The position numbers were made by a program, and so were the translations under genes. This document shows positions 1 to 8,508 of a DNA stretch of 64,000 bases, piece by piece. The notes under the pieces were generated by a model. That model worked only from the letters and a program-made list of their open reading frames with translations. It was not told where the DNA came from and searched no databases. This DNA is from Saprospiraceae bacterium (GTDB lineage Bacteria > Bacteroidota > Bacteroidia > Chitinophagales > Saprospiraceae). Within the stretch, counting starts at the first letter, position 1; every line of letters begins with the position of its first letter. The stretch is taken from NCBI GenBank assembly GCA_020848695.1, contig JADLHT010000038.1, forward strand, positions 55,486 to 119,485, in the 5' to 3' direction.

Positions 1-1
1 C

Positions 2-724
2 TGTGTCTATATACCTACTTCTTTAATGGCAATGGCTGATGCATCCATTGGTGGCAAAACCGGAGTAAATTATTTGTATTGGAAGAATCAGATTGGTACT
101 TTCTACAATCCCAAAAAGATTATTATTGACTTTAAGTTTTTAAATACCCTGAGTATTGAGAATTTGAAAAATGGCTTTGTTGAAATGATTAAGCATTCAA
201 TACTTCAAGGGAAGTCAGCTTTTGAACAGATTAAAAAAGTTGATTTGAGTATTCTGGATGAATTCTTTCAGTCGAAAGTATTGGAGAGTATTTCGTACAA
301 GTCATCAGTTGTATCAAAAGATTTTTATGAAGTAGGGGAACGTAAAATATTGAATTTCGGACATACTCTGGGACATGCAATAGAATCTCTATTGTTGAAT
401 AAGTCAGAAATTATCCTTCATGGTGAGGCCATTGCATTGGGAATGATACTTGAATTGAGATTGTCAGGAAGATACTATTATAATGACGAAGATTATTTTT
501 TGGAGATTATAAAATATTTAGAACTTTTCAAAGTAGATTATAGTTTTACCTCTTCTCATATTTCTGAGATTCTGGATATTCTGAATTTTGATAAGAAGAA
601 ATATAAGAACGACATTCGCTTTAGTTTACTCTATGATATGGGTGATTGCCGAATTAATATTTCGATTGAACGAGAATTCATTAAGAAGATTTTACAAAAA
701 CATTTGCCAGGTATTAATGATTAA
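2..724 (+). CDS. aroB: 3-dehydroquinate synthase, 3' part (truncated by window edge)
   Basis: This enzyme converts DAHP to 3-dehydroquinate in the cytoplasmic shikimate pathway, using NAD and a divalent metal. The reading frame is open from base 2, so the first ATG at 26 is internal and roughly the first 110 residues lie outside the window. The text PTSLMAMADASIGGKTGVN matches the conserved nucleotide/substrate segment of AroB. The metal-site motifs follow: EMIKHSILQ, GHTLGHAIE and LHGEAIALGM carry the expected Glu and two His ligands. The gene converges on the antiporter gene and their 3' ends overlap by 11 nt. The family assignment is confident; only the missing 5' end limits it. Confidence 0.95.
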   Translation, partial: CVYIPTSLMAMADASIGGKTGVNYLYWKNQIGTFYNPKKIIIDFKFLNTLSIENLKNGFVEMIKHSILQGKSAFEQIKKVDLSILDEFFQSKVLESISYKSSVVSKDFYEVGERKILNFGHTLGHAIESLLLNKSEIILHGEAIALGMILELRLSGRYYYNDEDYFLEIIKYLELFKVDYSFTSSHISEILDILNFDKKKYKNDIRFSLLYDMGDCRINISIEREFIKKILQKHLPGIND

Positions 725-1976
725 GCAACCAATAGCATAATATCCCTGAAAAATACGAGATTAAAGCAATCCAGCTGAATTTCTTTAAGTAATGTATGAA
801 GTTAATGTTTTCGATCCCCATGGCAGCTACTCCTGCTGCAGACCCTATAATAATAATACTGCCGCCAGTACCGCTTGTTAATGCTATAAATTCCCAAAAT
901 GGATGATCTGTTGGGAATCTGCTGAGTTCATACATTCCTTGCGCCGCTGCAACCAAGGGAACATTGTCAATTATTGCGGATATTAATCCTAATAAAGTGC
1001 CGGTTGTGTAATAGCTGGTAAAATTTTGATCACATAGATCTGCTAGCTCTTTTAGAATACCCAACTCATCTAAAGCTGAAACGGCAAGTAATATTCCCAG
1101 AAAGAACAGAATGCTTGGAGAATCAATTCTTTCTAACGCAGACGTGACGCTTAGTTTTCTTTTTTCAGCCTGAGTTTTATTATTGTGAAGAAATGAAACG
1201 ATAATCCAGATTATTGCCAATGCCAGAAGTATTCCCATAAAGGGTGGAAGGTGTGTTAAGGTTTTATAGATTGGCACAAAAGTCAGAAGTAATGTTCCTG
1301 AGCCAAGAATGAATATACTTTCAAAAGGCTTATTGTTATTTTTAACTTTTTTTATTTCAATCAACTGACCTTTAAACTTATAATTGATAATTAATAAAGG
1401 GATTATCAATACAACTATACATGGGATAAATAATTTGTAGATAATTTGAAGAGCAGAAATTTGACCACCGATCCATAACATGGTAGTTGTTACATCGCCA
1501 AGAGGAGAAAAAGCTCCACCAGCATTTGCAGCTATAATGATCATTCCGACAAACCAAAATTTGTCTTCTTTGTCATCTAAAATTTTTACGATTAGTGATG
1601 TCATTATAATCGCAGTAGTTAGATTGTCAAGAAATGAGGAAAGGATAAAAGTTAAACATGAAATTATCCAAAGGAGTTTATTCTTGTTATTGGTATTAAC
1701 TTTCTGTGTTATCAAATCAAAGCCTCCGTGAGAATCAATCAGCTCAACGATCGTCATTGCACCTAATAGAAAAAAAATAATGCCCGAAATTTCTCCTAGT
1801 TTTTGATAGAGCTGATGAATTATGGATTCAGGATTTTGGCTATACAACGCCAATACCGTCCAACACAAGACTCCGATTAATAGAGCGGTTGCTGATTTAC
1901 TAATCCTAAGTGAATTTTCAAAAGCTATAGCTATGTAACCCGCAATAAAAATGACTATTATTAAAATTGCTATCAT
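714..1976 (-). CDS. nhaD: NhaD-type Na+/H+ antiporter
   Basis: An inner-membrane ion transporter of the ion-transporter (IT) superfamily, 420 residues and about ten hydrophobic helices, close to full family length. Signature motifs are visible: SSFLDNLTTAIIM near residue 115, NAGGAFSPLGDVTTTMLW near 150-170, and a second SAIIDNVPLVAAAQ near 335. The paired DNLT/DNVP discontinuous-helix motifs and the GGAFSPLGDVTT stretch are typical of NhaD rather than of arsenite permeases. The likely role is sodium extrusion and pH homeostasis. The start is ATG at 1976, about 13 nt after a TATTTTTG promoter box. The 3' end overlaps aroB convergently. Transport specificity is inferred from the family. Confidence 0.88.
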   Translation of the reverse strand: MIAILIIVIFIAGYIAIAFENSLRISKSATALLIGVLCWTVLALYSQNPESIIHQLYQKLGEISGIIFFLLGAMTIVELIDSHGGFDLITQKVNTNNKNKLLWIISCLTFILSSFLDNLTTAIIMTSLIVKILDDKEDKFWFVGMIIIAANAGGAFSPLGDVTTTMLWIGGQISALQIIYKLFIPCIVVLIIPLLIINYKFKGQLIEIKKVKNNNKPFESIFILGSGTLLLTFVPIYKTLTHLPPFMGILLALAIIWIIVSFLHNNKTQAEKRKLSVTSALERIDSPSILFFLGILLAVSALDELGILKELADLCDQNFTSYYTTGTLLGLISAIIDNVPLVAAAQGMYELSRFPTDHPFWEFIALTSGTGGSIIIIGSAAGVAAMGIENINFIHYLKKFSWIALISYFSGILCYWLLNH

Positions 1977-1989
1977 ACAGTTTGGACAA

Positions 1990-2020
1990 CAAAAATATAA
2001 GAAAATATTGGATGGCTCAA
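1990..2020 (-). promoter_or_regulatory. Bacteroidota-type promoter for nhaD
   Basis: On the minus strand a TTG (2018-2020) is followed after 20 nt by TATTTTTG (1990-1997), matching the known Bacteroidota -33 TTG / -7 TAnnTTTG pattern. It ends about 13 nt before the nhaD ATG. Confidence 0.45.
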
Positions 2021-2164
2021 TATTTGAATTCAGTAAATGATATTAAGTAAGATTTAGTGGATTGTTTAAAGAATTAGAAATTGATGAGTTTAACCAACTT
2101 CGAAAATAAGCTTAAAGACAACAAAGGTGTTAATTTTTCATAGACCTATAAGGGTTAATTACTG

Positions 2165-2172
2165 TAAATTTG
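2165..2172 (+). promoter_or_regulatory. TAnnTTTG -7 box for the PBP gene
   Basis: TAAATTTG lies 9 nt before the ATG at 2182. It overlaps an in-frame TTG at 2170, which argues that the TTG is promoter sequence and that translation begins at 2182 or 2188. No clear -33 element was found. Confidence 0.45.
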
Positions 2173-2181
2173 CTCCTGAAT

Positions 2182-4806
2182 ATGAGTATGTGGGATAAAT
2201 TAAAGAGTGATTTTAAAGAGTTCAGCAAGGAATTTAAGTTTACAGATATTCATTCTGGTAGTCAAACCAATACTGATAAGGTTTGGTATGCAAAGGCAAT
2301 TTCAATAATGTGGAAATTTATCTTTGGTGGACTATTGACTGGATATTTATTGATATTTATTGTATCCTTCGACAATATCCCAACCTTTGATCAGTTAGAG
2401 AATCCCAGTTACAATCAGGCCAGTCTGATTTTGGATAATAAGAACCAGCTCTTGGGTAAATTCTATAATGAGAATAGGGAATTTATCAATTATGATTCTC
2501 TAAATCCAACTTTAATAAAGACCTTATTAGCAACAGAAGATTATAGATTTTACCAACACTCTGGTATTGACTTCTGGGCCTTATTAAGGGTGGGAATTAA
2601 AACACTTATTCTAGGTAATGATGGATCTGGGGGAGGATCTACAATTTCACAGCAATTGGCAAAACTACTTTTTGAAAGGCCAAATATGAAGAACAAAGGT
2701 GCGGTATCAAGAGCAATCTTAATGGTAAGAGTAAAATTGAAAGAATGGTTAACAGCTGTTAAGCTTGAGAAGTCTTATACGAAAGAAGAAATTATAGCCT
2801 TATATCTGAATAAATTTGATTTTATATATGAAGCACATGGGATTCAGACGGCTGCAAAAACTTATTTTGGCAAGGATCAAAAACAACTCGCTTTACACGA
2901 AAGTGCTATGTTGATAGGGATGTTAAAGAACCCATCTTTATACAATCCCAAGAGATCATTGGCGAGAGCTGAAGCAAGAAGGAATGTTGTTCTTGAATTG
3001 GTTGAGGATAATGGATATATTACCGGAGATCAATTAGAGAAATTAAAAAAATTGCCTGTTGATATCACACAGTTTAGAAGAGAAACACATGTAGATGGTC
3101 TCGCTCCCCATTTTCGAGCGGAATTGGGAAAATGGTTAAAAGAGTTGTTTGAGAGTGAAGAATTACTTAAACCCGATGGTAGTGTTTACAATCCCTATCA
3201 AGATGGTTTGAAAATTTATACAACTATTGATCCGGATTATCAGCGCTATGCAGAACAAGCTGCTAGAGAGCACATGATTTCAATTCAAAAGTCTTTTTTT
3301 AACGTTTGGACAAAGGCAGATCCCTGGACTTCAGGTGAAGACGAAATTCAAAACAAGGCAAGAGCAGAATCCTTGAAGCAGTTGATTCGAGAGACAGATA
3401 GATTTCAAAGGCTTTGGGACAAATATTATAGTAAAATAATTTCTGAACTTGAGGAAGAAATTGGTAAGGTTGATATTAATGATCGTACCATTGCCCGATT
3501 AATAGAAGAAGTAAAGAAACCTGGGTATCTTAAAGATGAATTTAAAAGGAAACAAATTAATAAAATTCAGTATGAAATAAGTCAAAGAATTTTACTAAGC
3601 AAACAATGGCCAAAAATTAAAGAACAATGGTTAAGATTTAGTAAGGATCTGGACAAAGAAATGAATACACCTGTAGATATGATAGTATATGATTATCAAA
3701 CACAGGCGGATAAATCGGCAAAAATGTCTCCATTGGACTCTATTAAGTTTCACAGAAAGCATTTGCAAATCGGATCATTGGGTGTTAATCCCAAAACAGG
3801 AGAAATAAAATTTTGGATAGGTGGTACAAATTTTAAATACTTCAAGTATGACCACGTTAATTCAAGAAGACAGGTTGGCTCAACCTTTAAACCATTCTTA
3901 TATTCAACAGTAATCGCCATTCAGAATATTTCTCCATGTTATGAGTTTCAGGATATCCAATACACTATTCCGGCTAATGATAAAAATTTTGGATTGCCGG
4001 AAACTTGGTCCCCATCCAATGCAGATGGAGTTTTTACAGGTGGTATGTACAATATGTACAAAGCGCTTGCACTTTCAAAAAATTCTATTTCAGTAAAACT
4101 AGTTATGTTATTGGGCAGTGTTGAGCCCATAAGAGGATTGTTGACAAGAATGGGAATCGATTCCTCTGCCAGAAGATCAGATGGTAGTCTTGTGATACCT
4201 CGCTGGCCATCTATTGTATTAGGTGCGGCCGAATTATCGGTTATGGAAATGTCTGGATCTTATACTGCTTTTGCTAATAATGGAACCTATGTCAAACCAT
4301 TTTTCGTTAGCAAAATTGAGGATAAGAACGGAAGGATAATTTATAGAAATACATTAAAGCAAAATGAAGCTTTGGCACCAACTGCTAACTATGTAATGGT
4401 TGACCTACTTAGAAGATCAGGAAGTGTGCCAACCAAGTATGTTGAAGCTGGGGGAAAGTCTGGGACTACAAATAACTATGCCGATGGATGGTTTATGGGG
4501 ATAACACCTTCTCTTGTTATCGGAACCTGGGTTGGGGGAGAGGATCCTTGGATTCATTTTAACTCGTTAACATTGGGACAAGGATCGGTAATGGCCAAAC
4601 CATTTTTAAATAAGTTTCTCGCAAAGATAGAAGCAGATTCAAGTCTTGATTTTAGACAAAACACCAGATTTTATAGGCCACCTGGACAATTAGGTTATGA
4701 ACTTGATTGCAATAAGTTCAAGAGTGAACATGCAACCCAGAATATGGACAACTCTATTCTTCCCAGAGGCAATACTGAAGAAGATGAAATTTTTGAAGAC
4801 GAATAG
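2182..4806 (+). CDS. mrcA: class A penicillin-binding protein (PBP1A-type)
   Basis: A bifunctional peptidoglycan synthase anchored in the inner membrane: glycosyltransferase GT51 followed by a penicillin-binding transpeptidase. A single membrane helix lies near residues 45-65. The GT51 motifs are ATEDYRFYQHSGID (catalytic Glu, near 117), GGGSTISQQLAKLLF, and KEEIIALYLNKFDF. A charged, partly coiled insertion (roughly 370-510) separates the domains, as often seen in Bacteroidota. The transpeptidase motifs are GSTFKPF (SxxK, near 566), SKNS (SxN) and GKSGTTNNYADGW (KTG-like, near 760). Start chosen at ATG 2182 because the upstream TTG sits inside the promoter box. A small membrane protein gene follows 44 nt downstream. 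Confidence 0.95.
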   Translation: MSMWDKLKSDFKEFSKEFKFTDIHSGSQTNTDKVWYAKAISIMWKFIFGGLLTGYLLIFIVSFDNIPTFDQLENPSYNQASLILDNKNQLLGKFYNENREFINYDSLNPTLIKTLLATEDYRFYQHSGIDFWALLRVGIKTLILGNDGSGGGSTISQQLAKLLFERPNMKNKGAVSRAILMVRVKLKEWLTAVKLEKSYTKEEIIALYLNKFDFIYEAHGIQTAAKTYFGKDQKQLALHESAMLIGMLKNPSLYNPKRSLARAEARRNVVLELVEDNGYITGDQLEKLKKLPVDITQFRRETHVDGLAPHFRAELGKWLKELFESEELLKPDGSVYNPYQDGLKIYTTIDPDYQRYAEQAAREHMISIQKSFFNVWTKADPWTSGEDEIQNKARAESLKQLIRETDRFQRLWDKYYSKIISELEEEIGKVDINDRTIARLIEEVKKPGYLKDEFKRKQINKIQYEISQRILLSKQWPKIKEQWLRFSKDLDKEMNTPVDMIVYDYQTQADKSAKMSPLDSIKFHRKHLQIGSLGVNPKTGEIKFWIGGTNFKYFKYDHVNSRRQVGSTFKPFLYSTVIAIQNISPCYEFQDIQYTIPANDKNFGLPETWSPSNADGVFTGGMYNMYKALALSKNSISVKLVMLLGSVEPIRGLLTRMGIDSSARRSDGSLVIPRWPSIVLGAAELSVMEMSGSYTAFANNGTYVKPFFVSKIEDKNGRIIYRNTLKQNEALAPTANYVMVDLLRRSGSVPTKYVEAGGKSGTTNNYADGWFMGITPSLVIGTWVGGEDPWIHFNSLTLGQGSVMAKPFLNKFLAKIEADSSLDFRQNTRFYRPPGQLGYELDCNKFKSEHATQNMDNSILPRGNTEEDEIFEDE

Positions 4807-4850
4807 CACATTTTTTAGTGAAGATAGTTTAGATCATTAATTTGTTTTTT

Positions 4851-5186
4851 ATGAAGCCATATCAAGTTAATCTATTTGTAAGTTTCGTTCTTGTTATTGT
4901 TGGACTTTGGAGTTATGAAGCTTCAGGTAGAGATTTTCATACCTTAAGCGTTCCTCTAATTGGAATTCTTATGTCTTTGTTTCATCGCCCGTTGAAAGCT
5001 AATAATTTAAAATTTCTCAAAGGTTCAATGGCTTTAACGATGATCATCTTTATACTTATGTTGCTTCCATTAAGAAATACATTAATCGCTTCTAATCTAA
5101 TGGGAGCTACACGGATAATGATTATTTTATTGGTTTTGGGATTTGCTCTTGTTTGGTATTTGAAGTATTTTAGAAGCAAAACTTAA
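4851..5186 (+). CDS. small four-helix membrane protein, unknown function
   Basis: About 111 residues, almost entirely hydrophobic, with four probable membrane helices: NLFVSFVLVIVGLWS, LSVPLIGILMSLF, MALTMIIFILMLLPL and MIIILLVLGFALVWYL. A short basic tail (KYFRSKT) follows, suggesting the C-terminus is cytoplasmic. The start is taken as ATG 4851; an in-frame TTG nine bases upstream is a weaker option. It begins 44 nt after the PBP gene on the same strand and may be co-transcribed, but nothing in the sequence ties it to cell-wall synthesis. I do not recognise the family. Confidence 0.65.
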   Translation: MKPYQVNLFVSFVLVIVGLWSYEASGRDFHTLSVPLIGILMSLFHRPLKANNLKFLKGSMALTMIIFILMLLPLRNTLIASNLMGATRIMIILLVLGFALVWYLKYFRSKT

Positions 5187-5505
5187 TTAGGTTTCAAGAT
5201 TGTGGAATTCAATTTATTTTATTTATAAATAGTAGGCAGTTTTATAGTGTTTATATTGAAATCTAAGCTCAAATTTTTGTGAAGTATTAATATATTTATT
5301 GCTGTAAGTGTCAGCAGCATTATCCTTTTTTTTAACTAAAGTGATTGAATGCCATGCGAAAGAAGCAATATTTTAGCAAAGAATTCTTTCGTCTAATTTA
5401 AGATATTATAGGTTCTAATTATAATATAACGTATTGAATAATATTAAAATATACATTATTAATATATATATATAATAATAAATGTACATAATAGTTAATA
5501 TTTAA
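5187..5505. other. AT-rich intergenic stretch, no gene seen
   Basis: Roughly 320 bases, becoming almost pure A/T after 5410 and ending in the promoter of the following barrel gene. I see no coding remnant, hairpin terminator or repeat here. Confidence 0.5.
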
Positions 5506-5513
5506 TATATTTG
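5506..5513 (+). promoter_or_regulatory. TAnnTTTG -7 box for the barrel protein
   Basis: TATATTTG sits 27 nt before the ATG at 5541. The region is so AT-rich that chance matches are possible. Confidence 0.35.
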
Positions 5514-5540
5514 TAATATTAATTATTAAAACTTTTAATC

Positions 5541-6074
5541 ATGAAAAATCAAACTTTATTAATTGTATTTATTATGTTACTATGTGGAACATTCGCTTCC
5601 GCCCAGGGGAAAATTTTTGCTGGAACCAACCTTAGTTTTTCAAGCAATGATGCTGAATCTAATTTTGGTATTGGTCCAAGAGTAGGATATTGGTTAACAG
5701 ATAACGGTGCTCTAGTTGTGGGTGTAGGAATTAGTTCAAACAAGAACAAAGTTACCGATAAAACTGCCAGTGGATTCGGAATTGGTGCGCAGTATCGTCA
5801 CTGCTGGAGAACAGGTGATAATTTTTATTTTTATCTGGCTCCAGGTGTAGCTTTTTTAAGTGATAAAGATTTCAATGAAGAAAAAACTACGCACTTAACA
5901 ATTGAGTTAACTCCAGGTATTTCTTATAATTTTACTGAAAAATGGTCAGTGAATGCGGAAATGGGATTGCTAAATTATACATCCAGCAAACATGAAGATA
6001 ATGATCCTGTCAATCAGTTTAGTGTAGGCTTGAATATGACCTCTTTAAACTTTGGGCTCTGGTATCATTTCTAA
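5541..6074 (+). CDS. outer-membrane beta-barrel protein
   Basis: 177 residues. A clear signal peptide (basic start, hydrophobic LLIVFIMLLCGTFASAQG, cleavage after Ala-20 or so) is followed by alternating hydrophobic/polar strands with many Gly and aromatic residues. It ends in SLNFGLWYHF; a terminal aromatic residue is typical of outer-membrane barrels. This is the small OmpX/OMP_b-brl architecture of about eight strands. It is a single-gene unit: a TAnnTTTG box lies in front and a strong hairpin terminator directly behind. The specific role is unknown; such barrels are often abundant structural or adhesin-like proteins. Confidence 0.8.
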   Translation: MKNQTLLIVFIMLLCGTFASAQGKIFAGTNLSFSSNDAESNFGIGPRVGYWLTDNGALVVGVGISSNKNKVTDKTASGFGIGAQYRHCWRTGDNFYFYLAPGVAFLSDKDFNEEKTTHLTIELTPGISYNFTEKWSVNAEMGLLNYTSSKHEDNDPVNQFSVGLNMTSLNFGLWYHF

Positions 6075-6099
6075 AATTAAACTCGCATTCTTAAATTAT

Positions 6100-6130
6100 A
6101 AAAGCTCTTCAGTTCTGGAGAGCTTTTTTT
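6100..6130 (+). terminator. rho-independent terminator after the barrel gene
   Basis: A perfect 9-bp stem, AAAAGCTCT (6100-6108) with AGAGCTTTT (6119-6127), encloses a 10-nt loop and runs into a T tract. It lies 25 nt after the stop codon. Confidence 0.85.
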
Positions 6131-6385
6131 ATTCCCATTATAAAAGAATGTAAGAGATTAGTTATTTCGAATTATTGACCAACTGATCATTTTTGGAAAA
6201 TTTAGGGATTTTCACATTTGTAAAATTCTTTATCCTTATTTTAAGATTGAAAAAAATAATCTGACTAAAACTACCTCATTTTTTAATCTTCTTGAAGCTA
6301 CCTATAAATCTCAATTCTGTTAAATTAGGATAGTTTTAAGTCATTGTGTTGCAACACTTCTCTTAAACAAAAATATAAATCTATA

Positions 6386-7513
6386 TTATAGATTACCTCT
6401 GATTTCTTGTTCTCTTTCAATGGCTTCAAAAAGTGCTTTAAAATTACCTTTTCCAAAAGATTTTGCACCTTTTCTCTGAATGATTTCAAAGAATACTGTA
6501 GGTCTATCCTGGAGAGGCTTGGTAAAAATCTGAAGGAGATATCCTTCTTCATCTCTGTCAATTAGAATATTTAATTTTTTAAGATCTTCAAGATTTTCAT
6601 CTATTTTCTGGACACGATCCATTACATCTTCATAATAATTATCGGGTACATATAGAAATTCAATACCATTGGCTCTTAACTTAGATACCGTATCAATTAT
6701 ATTATCCGTAGCAATTGCAATATGTTGAACTCCGGCACCATTATAAAATTCAAGATACTCATCGATCTGAGATTTTTTAAGTCCCTGAGCAGGTTCATTT
6801 ATTGGGAATTTTATATACCCATTTCCGTTTGATACTACTTTGCTCATCAATGCGGTATATTTTGTCGAAATGTCTTTATCGTCAAAAGTTATTAATAATT
6901 TAAATCCTAAAACATCCTGATAAAACTTTACCCACTTATTCATTGATCCAAGTTCTACATTTCCAACACAGTGGTCTACATATTTAAGTCCAATTGATTG
7001 ATGTCTTAAAGGAGAATTTTTTGCTATATAACCAGGCATAAATGTCCCATTATAATTTTTTCTTTCAATCAGAGTGTGAATAGTTTTGCCATAGGTTTTA
7101 ATTCCGGCTAAGACGATTTCACCATGCTGATCTTCTAGGATATAAGGTTCAAAAGCAATCTCTGCGCCTCTTTCAACAGCCGTTTTAAATGACGATCTTA
7201 CATCATCTACCCAGAGTGCAAGGACTTTAACACCATCACCATGCATCTCTACATGTTTGCTTATTTCATGATCTTTTCTAAACGCTGAACTAAGGACAAA
7301 TCGGATTTTGTCCTGTTGCAATACATAAGAGCAATAATCCTTATTACCTGTTTCAGGTCCCTTGTAAGCAACTAGTTCAAATCCGAAGGCTGTTTGATAA
7401 AAATGAGCAGCTTGCTTTGCATTACCTACATAGAATTCTATATGATCTGTTCCTAAAATGGGAAAGGCATCAGAGTTTATCTCCGAAGTTGAGTTTTGTG
7501 TAAAAACTTGCAT
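6386..7513 (-). CDS. hppD: 4-hydroxyphenylpyruvate dioxygenase
   Basis: A cytoplasmic Fe(II) enzyme converting 4-hydroxyphenylpyruvate to homogentisate in tyrosine catabolism. It has 375 residues, the usual family length, with two vicinal-oxygen-chelate domains (about 20-150 and 175-345). The 2-His-1-Glu iron site is visible in the second domain: His181 in KYVDHCVGNV, the His of GVQHIAIATDNI (near 262) and the Glu of PTVFFEIIQRKG (near 341). The C-terminal helix KGAKSFGKGNFKALFEAIE, which gates the active site in the family, is intact. A TATCTTTG box lies 21 nt before the ATG. No other homogentisate-pathway gene is adjacent, so it appears to stand alone. Confidence 0.96.
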   Translation of the reverse strand: MQVFTQNSTSEINSDAFPILGTDHIEFYVGNAKQAAHFYQTAFGFELVAYKGPETGNKDYCSYVLQQDKIRFVLSSAFRKDHEISKHVEMHGDGVKVLALWVDDVRSSFKTAVERGAEIAFEPYILEDQHGEIVLAGIKTYGKTIHTLIERKNYNGTFMPGYIAKNSPLRHQSIGLKYVDHCVGNVELGSMNKWVKFYQDVLGFKLLITFDDKDISTKYTALMSKVVSNGNGYIKFPINEPAQGLKKSQIDEYLEFYNGAGVQHIAIATDNIIDTVSKLRANGIEFLYVPDNYYEDVMDRVQKIDENLEDLKKLNILIDRDEEGYLLQIFTKPLQDRPTVFFEIIQRKGAKSFGKGNFKALFEAIEREQEIRGNL

Positions 7514-7534
7514 GATTTAATTCTTTTTAGGATG

Positions 7535-7542
7535 CAAAGATA
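7535..7542 (-). promoter_or_regulatory. TAnnTTTG -7 box for hppD
   Basis: TATCTTTG on the minus strand, 21 nt before the hppD ATG. No convincing -33 element was seen at 18-20 nt. Confidence 0.4.
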
Positions 7543-7734
7543 GTTAAAAGCTCATCCATGCGCTTGATTTAATCGGCAATAGAAGTTGATTGTTAAGAGG
7601 GTGCTACTTTGTTTGCCAATAGTTTAATTTCTCCAACACTCAAACCTGTGAATTTATAAAATATGAAAATGGGTCTTCCGGATCTTCTGCCAACTATTGG
7701 ATGGAGAAAGAATAAAGATCTACTTGGGAATAAA

Positions 7735-7768
7735 AAAAAACTCCAAAGTAACTACTTCGGAGTTTTTT
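7735..7768 (-). terminator. terminator after the Lys/Ala repeat gene
   Basis: On the minus strand AAAAAACTCCGAAGTA pairs with TACTTTGGAGTTTTTT (one G-T wobble) and ends in a long T tract. The A/T-flanked symmetrical stem could also work on the plus strand. Confidence 0.8.
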
Positions 7769-7789
7769 AATTTTTTGTTACTGCCTGGA

Positions 7790-8284
7790 TTACATGTCCA
7801 TAGGAGTGGACGGAGTAAAAATCTCAACAGGAGCTGACGCAGCTGGTTTTTTCCTAGCTGAAGTTTTTTTCTTCGCAGCAGGTTTTTTAGCAGTTGCTTT
7901 TTTAGGAGCTGCTTTTTTAGCAGTTGCTTTTTTAGCAGTTGCTTTTTTAGGAGCTGCCTTTTTAGCGGTTGCTTTTTTAGCAGTTGCTTTTTTAGGAGCT
8001 GCTTTTTTAGCGGTTGCCTTTTTAGGAGCTGCCTTTTTCTTAGGAGCTGCTTTTTTAGCAGTTGCTTTTTTAGGAGCTGCTTTTTTAGCGGTTGCCTTTT
8101 TAGGAGCTGCCTTTTTCTTAGGAGCTGCTTTTTTTGCAGTAGCTTTTTTAGCGGTTGCTTTTTTCTTAGGAGCCGCTTTTTTAGCAGTTGCTTTTTTAGC
8201 AGCTACTTTTTTCTTAGGAGCTGCTTTTTTAGCGGTTGCTTTTTTCTTAGGAGCCGCTTTTTTAGCACTACGTGATTTTGCCAT
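7790..8284 (-). CDS. histone H1-like Lys/Ala-rich DNA-binding protein
   Basis: 164 residues. [20 protein letters not shown] opens about 130 residues built only from [14 protein letters not shown] and KKAAPKKK units; the tail [23 protein letters not shown] is not repetitive. The composition resembles the C-terminal arm of eukaryotic histone H1 and bacterial AlgP/Hc1-like proteins, which bind DNA non-specifically through Lys and help compact the nucleoid. It has no signal peptide. It is a single-gene unit with the clearest promoter in the window and its own terminator, suggesting strong constitutive expression. The nucleic-acid-binding role is inferred from composition and was not seen as a folded domain. 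An antisense hydrophobic reading frame is only its shadow. Confidence 0.8.
   Translation of the reverse strand: MAKSRSAKKAAPKKKATAKKAAPKKKVAAKKATAKKAAPKKKATAKKATAKKAAPKKKAAPKKATAKKAAPKKATAKKAAPKKKAAPKKATAKKAAPKKATAKKATAKKAAPKKATAKKATAKKAAPKKATAKKPAAKKKTSARKKPAASAPVEIFTPSTPMDM
7860..8270. repeat. tandem 15/18-nt coding repeats of the H1-like gene
   Basis: On the plus strand the unit alternates between CTTTTTTAGCAGTTG and CTTTTTTAGGAGCTG, with occasional TTTTTCTTAGGAGCTGC variants. Each unit encodes a five- or six-residue K/A/P/T block. Copy number is likely to change by slippage or unequal recombination. Confidence 0.9.
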
Positions 8285-8356
8285 TTTTAATTTGTTTAGT
8301 TAAAAAATAATGATAATGATTTTTGCAAAACAAAAATTGTTATCGTTATAACACTT

Positions 8357-8386
8357 CAAAGGTATGACAATTTTGATATATGCAAA
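8357..8386 (-). promoter_or_regulatory. promoter of the H1-like gene
   Basis: On the minus strand TTTG (8383-8386), an 18-nt spacer and TACCTTTG (8357-8364) give an exact -33/-7 Bacteroidota promoter. The predicted leader is about 65 nt and AT-rich. Confidence 0.6.
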
Positions 8387-8508
8387 TATTTTTTAATATT
8401 TTTTTTCTGAAAACAGCAATATTTTCAATATTTTTTTTTAAATTCAACCGTTTTGCTTGGAATTTTTTATTTAAAAAACTAAAACCAATAAATTATCTGT
8501 AATTTTAA

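Noticed and set aside
7560..7735. Minus-strand open stretch encoding PIFIFYKFTGLSVGEIKLLA without a start
   Set aside because: About 45 codons, no start and no recognisable family; it could be a gene remnant but evidence is too thin to call.
7860..8270. Regular short repeats considered as a CRISPR array
   Set aside because: Units are 15-18 nt with no unique spacers and lie in frame within a protein-coding gene.
7794..8303. 169-codon plus-strand frame rich in [10 protein letters not shown], resembling a membrane protein
   Set aside because: It is the antisense shadow of the Lys/Ala repeat gene; the repeat keeps several frames open.
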